From positions 1-6,021 of the forward strand of contig JALNVO010000170.1 in NCBI GenBank assembly GCA_023231365.1: a stretch of DNA of 6,021 nucleotides, in the 5' to 3' direction. Below the pieces are notes generated by a model, which had not been told where the DNA came from, made no database searches, and was given only the letters and a program-made list of their open reading frames with translations. Shown piece by piece: positions 5,952-6,021 of this stretch. Position 1 is the first letter of the stretch. Every line of letters begins with the position of its first letter. This stretch comes from Fibrobacteraceae bacterium (GTDB lineage Bacteria; Fibrobacterota; Fibrobacteria; Fibrobacterales; Fibrobacteraceae). Position numbers and translations under genes: made by a program.

Positions 5952-5996
5952 TAGGGCACCTCTAAAAGCTCAATTTTTATGGAGAGAATCCGGTTC
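5952..5996 (-). repeat. Right arm of 45-nt inverted repeat
   Basis: Inverted copy of 1930-1974 with two mismatches. The conserved core GGGCACCTCTAAAA faces inward toward GNAT, small protein and GH5-2; the specific part faces outward. A short CCCTA/TAGGG pair (5940-5944, 5952-5956) straddles its inner edge. The outer edge runs into the hairpin GTTCCC/GGGAAC (5993-5998, 6003-6008) and the tRNA-like sequence at the window end. Confidence 0.9.
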
Positions 5997-6001
5997 CCTT
6001 G

Positions 6002-6021
6002 GGGGAACGTCAGGATTCGAA
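6002..6021 (-). tRNA. Possible truncated tRNA 3' end (T-arm and acceptor strand)
   Basis: Read on the minus strand from the window edge: TTCGAAT (T-loop consensus, 6021-6015), CCTGA (T-stem 3' side), CGTTCCC (acceptor 3' strand) and C at the discriminator place. CCA is not encoded in full. A C discriminator would suit tRNA-His. The 5' part lies outside the window, so base pairing cannot be tested. A chance TTCGAA or a tRNA-derived attachment remnant are alternatives. Confidence 0.25.

Overview
The window looks like accessory chromosome from a Fibrobacter-like, cellulose-degrading rumen or gut bacterium. The main evidence is a tandem pair of secreted GH5 cellulases. Both carry an N-terminal signal peptide and end in a domain with the look of a type IX secretion (T9SS) sorting tail: a 'NSLGQ/NPLGQ' turn, 'SYRG/SYHG' near the end and a final basic '(I/V)(T/I)LK'. 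The genus is inferred from gene content only. All four credible genes are on the minus strand.

Layout. Positions 1-230 are non-coding and hold three imperfect repeat units. Each unit has two hairpins whose stems differ between units while loops and linkers stay similar. A GH5 endoglucanase (330-1790) follows, with an intrinsic terminator at 273-305. A longer GH5 paralogue (2035-4119) has an added carbohydrate-binding-like module and its own terminator at 1980-2012. Positions 4120-4458 are a non-coding, fold-rich gap. Next come a small unrecognised protein (4459-4872) and a GNAT acetyltransferase (5126-5758), both visibly more AT-rich than the cellulases. The window ends in non-coding sequence and, at the right edge, a possible truncated tRNA 3' end on the minus strand.

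The most unusual feature is a nested inverted-repeat layout. The first GH5 gene is bracketed by a 36-nt inverted pair (231-266 and 1900-1935, 34/36 matching). The second GH5 gene, the small protein and the GNAT are bracketed by a different 45-nt inverted pair (1930-1974 and 5952-5996, 43/45 matching). The two pairs share only their inner end, close to TTTTAGAGGTGCCCTA; their outer parts differ, so each arm has its own partner. The pairs abut and overlap by 6 nt. No transposase or recombinase is visible. The segment therefore looks like two adjacent gene cassettes with cassette-specific inverted ends; the mechanism is unknown.

Function. The two GH5 enzymes would be exported across the inner membrane by Sec, then across the outer membrane or onto the cell surface by T9SS, to cleave beta-1,4-glucan chains. 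The longer one probably adds substrate binding. The two AT-rich genes have no evident link to cellulose use and look like cargo.
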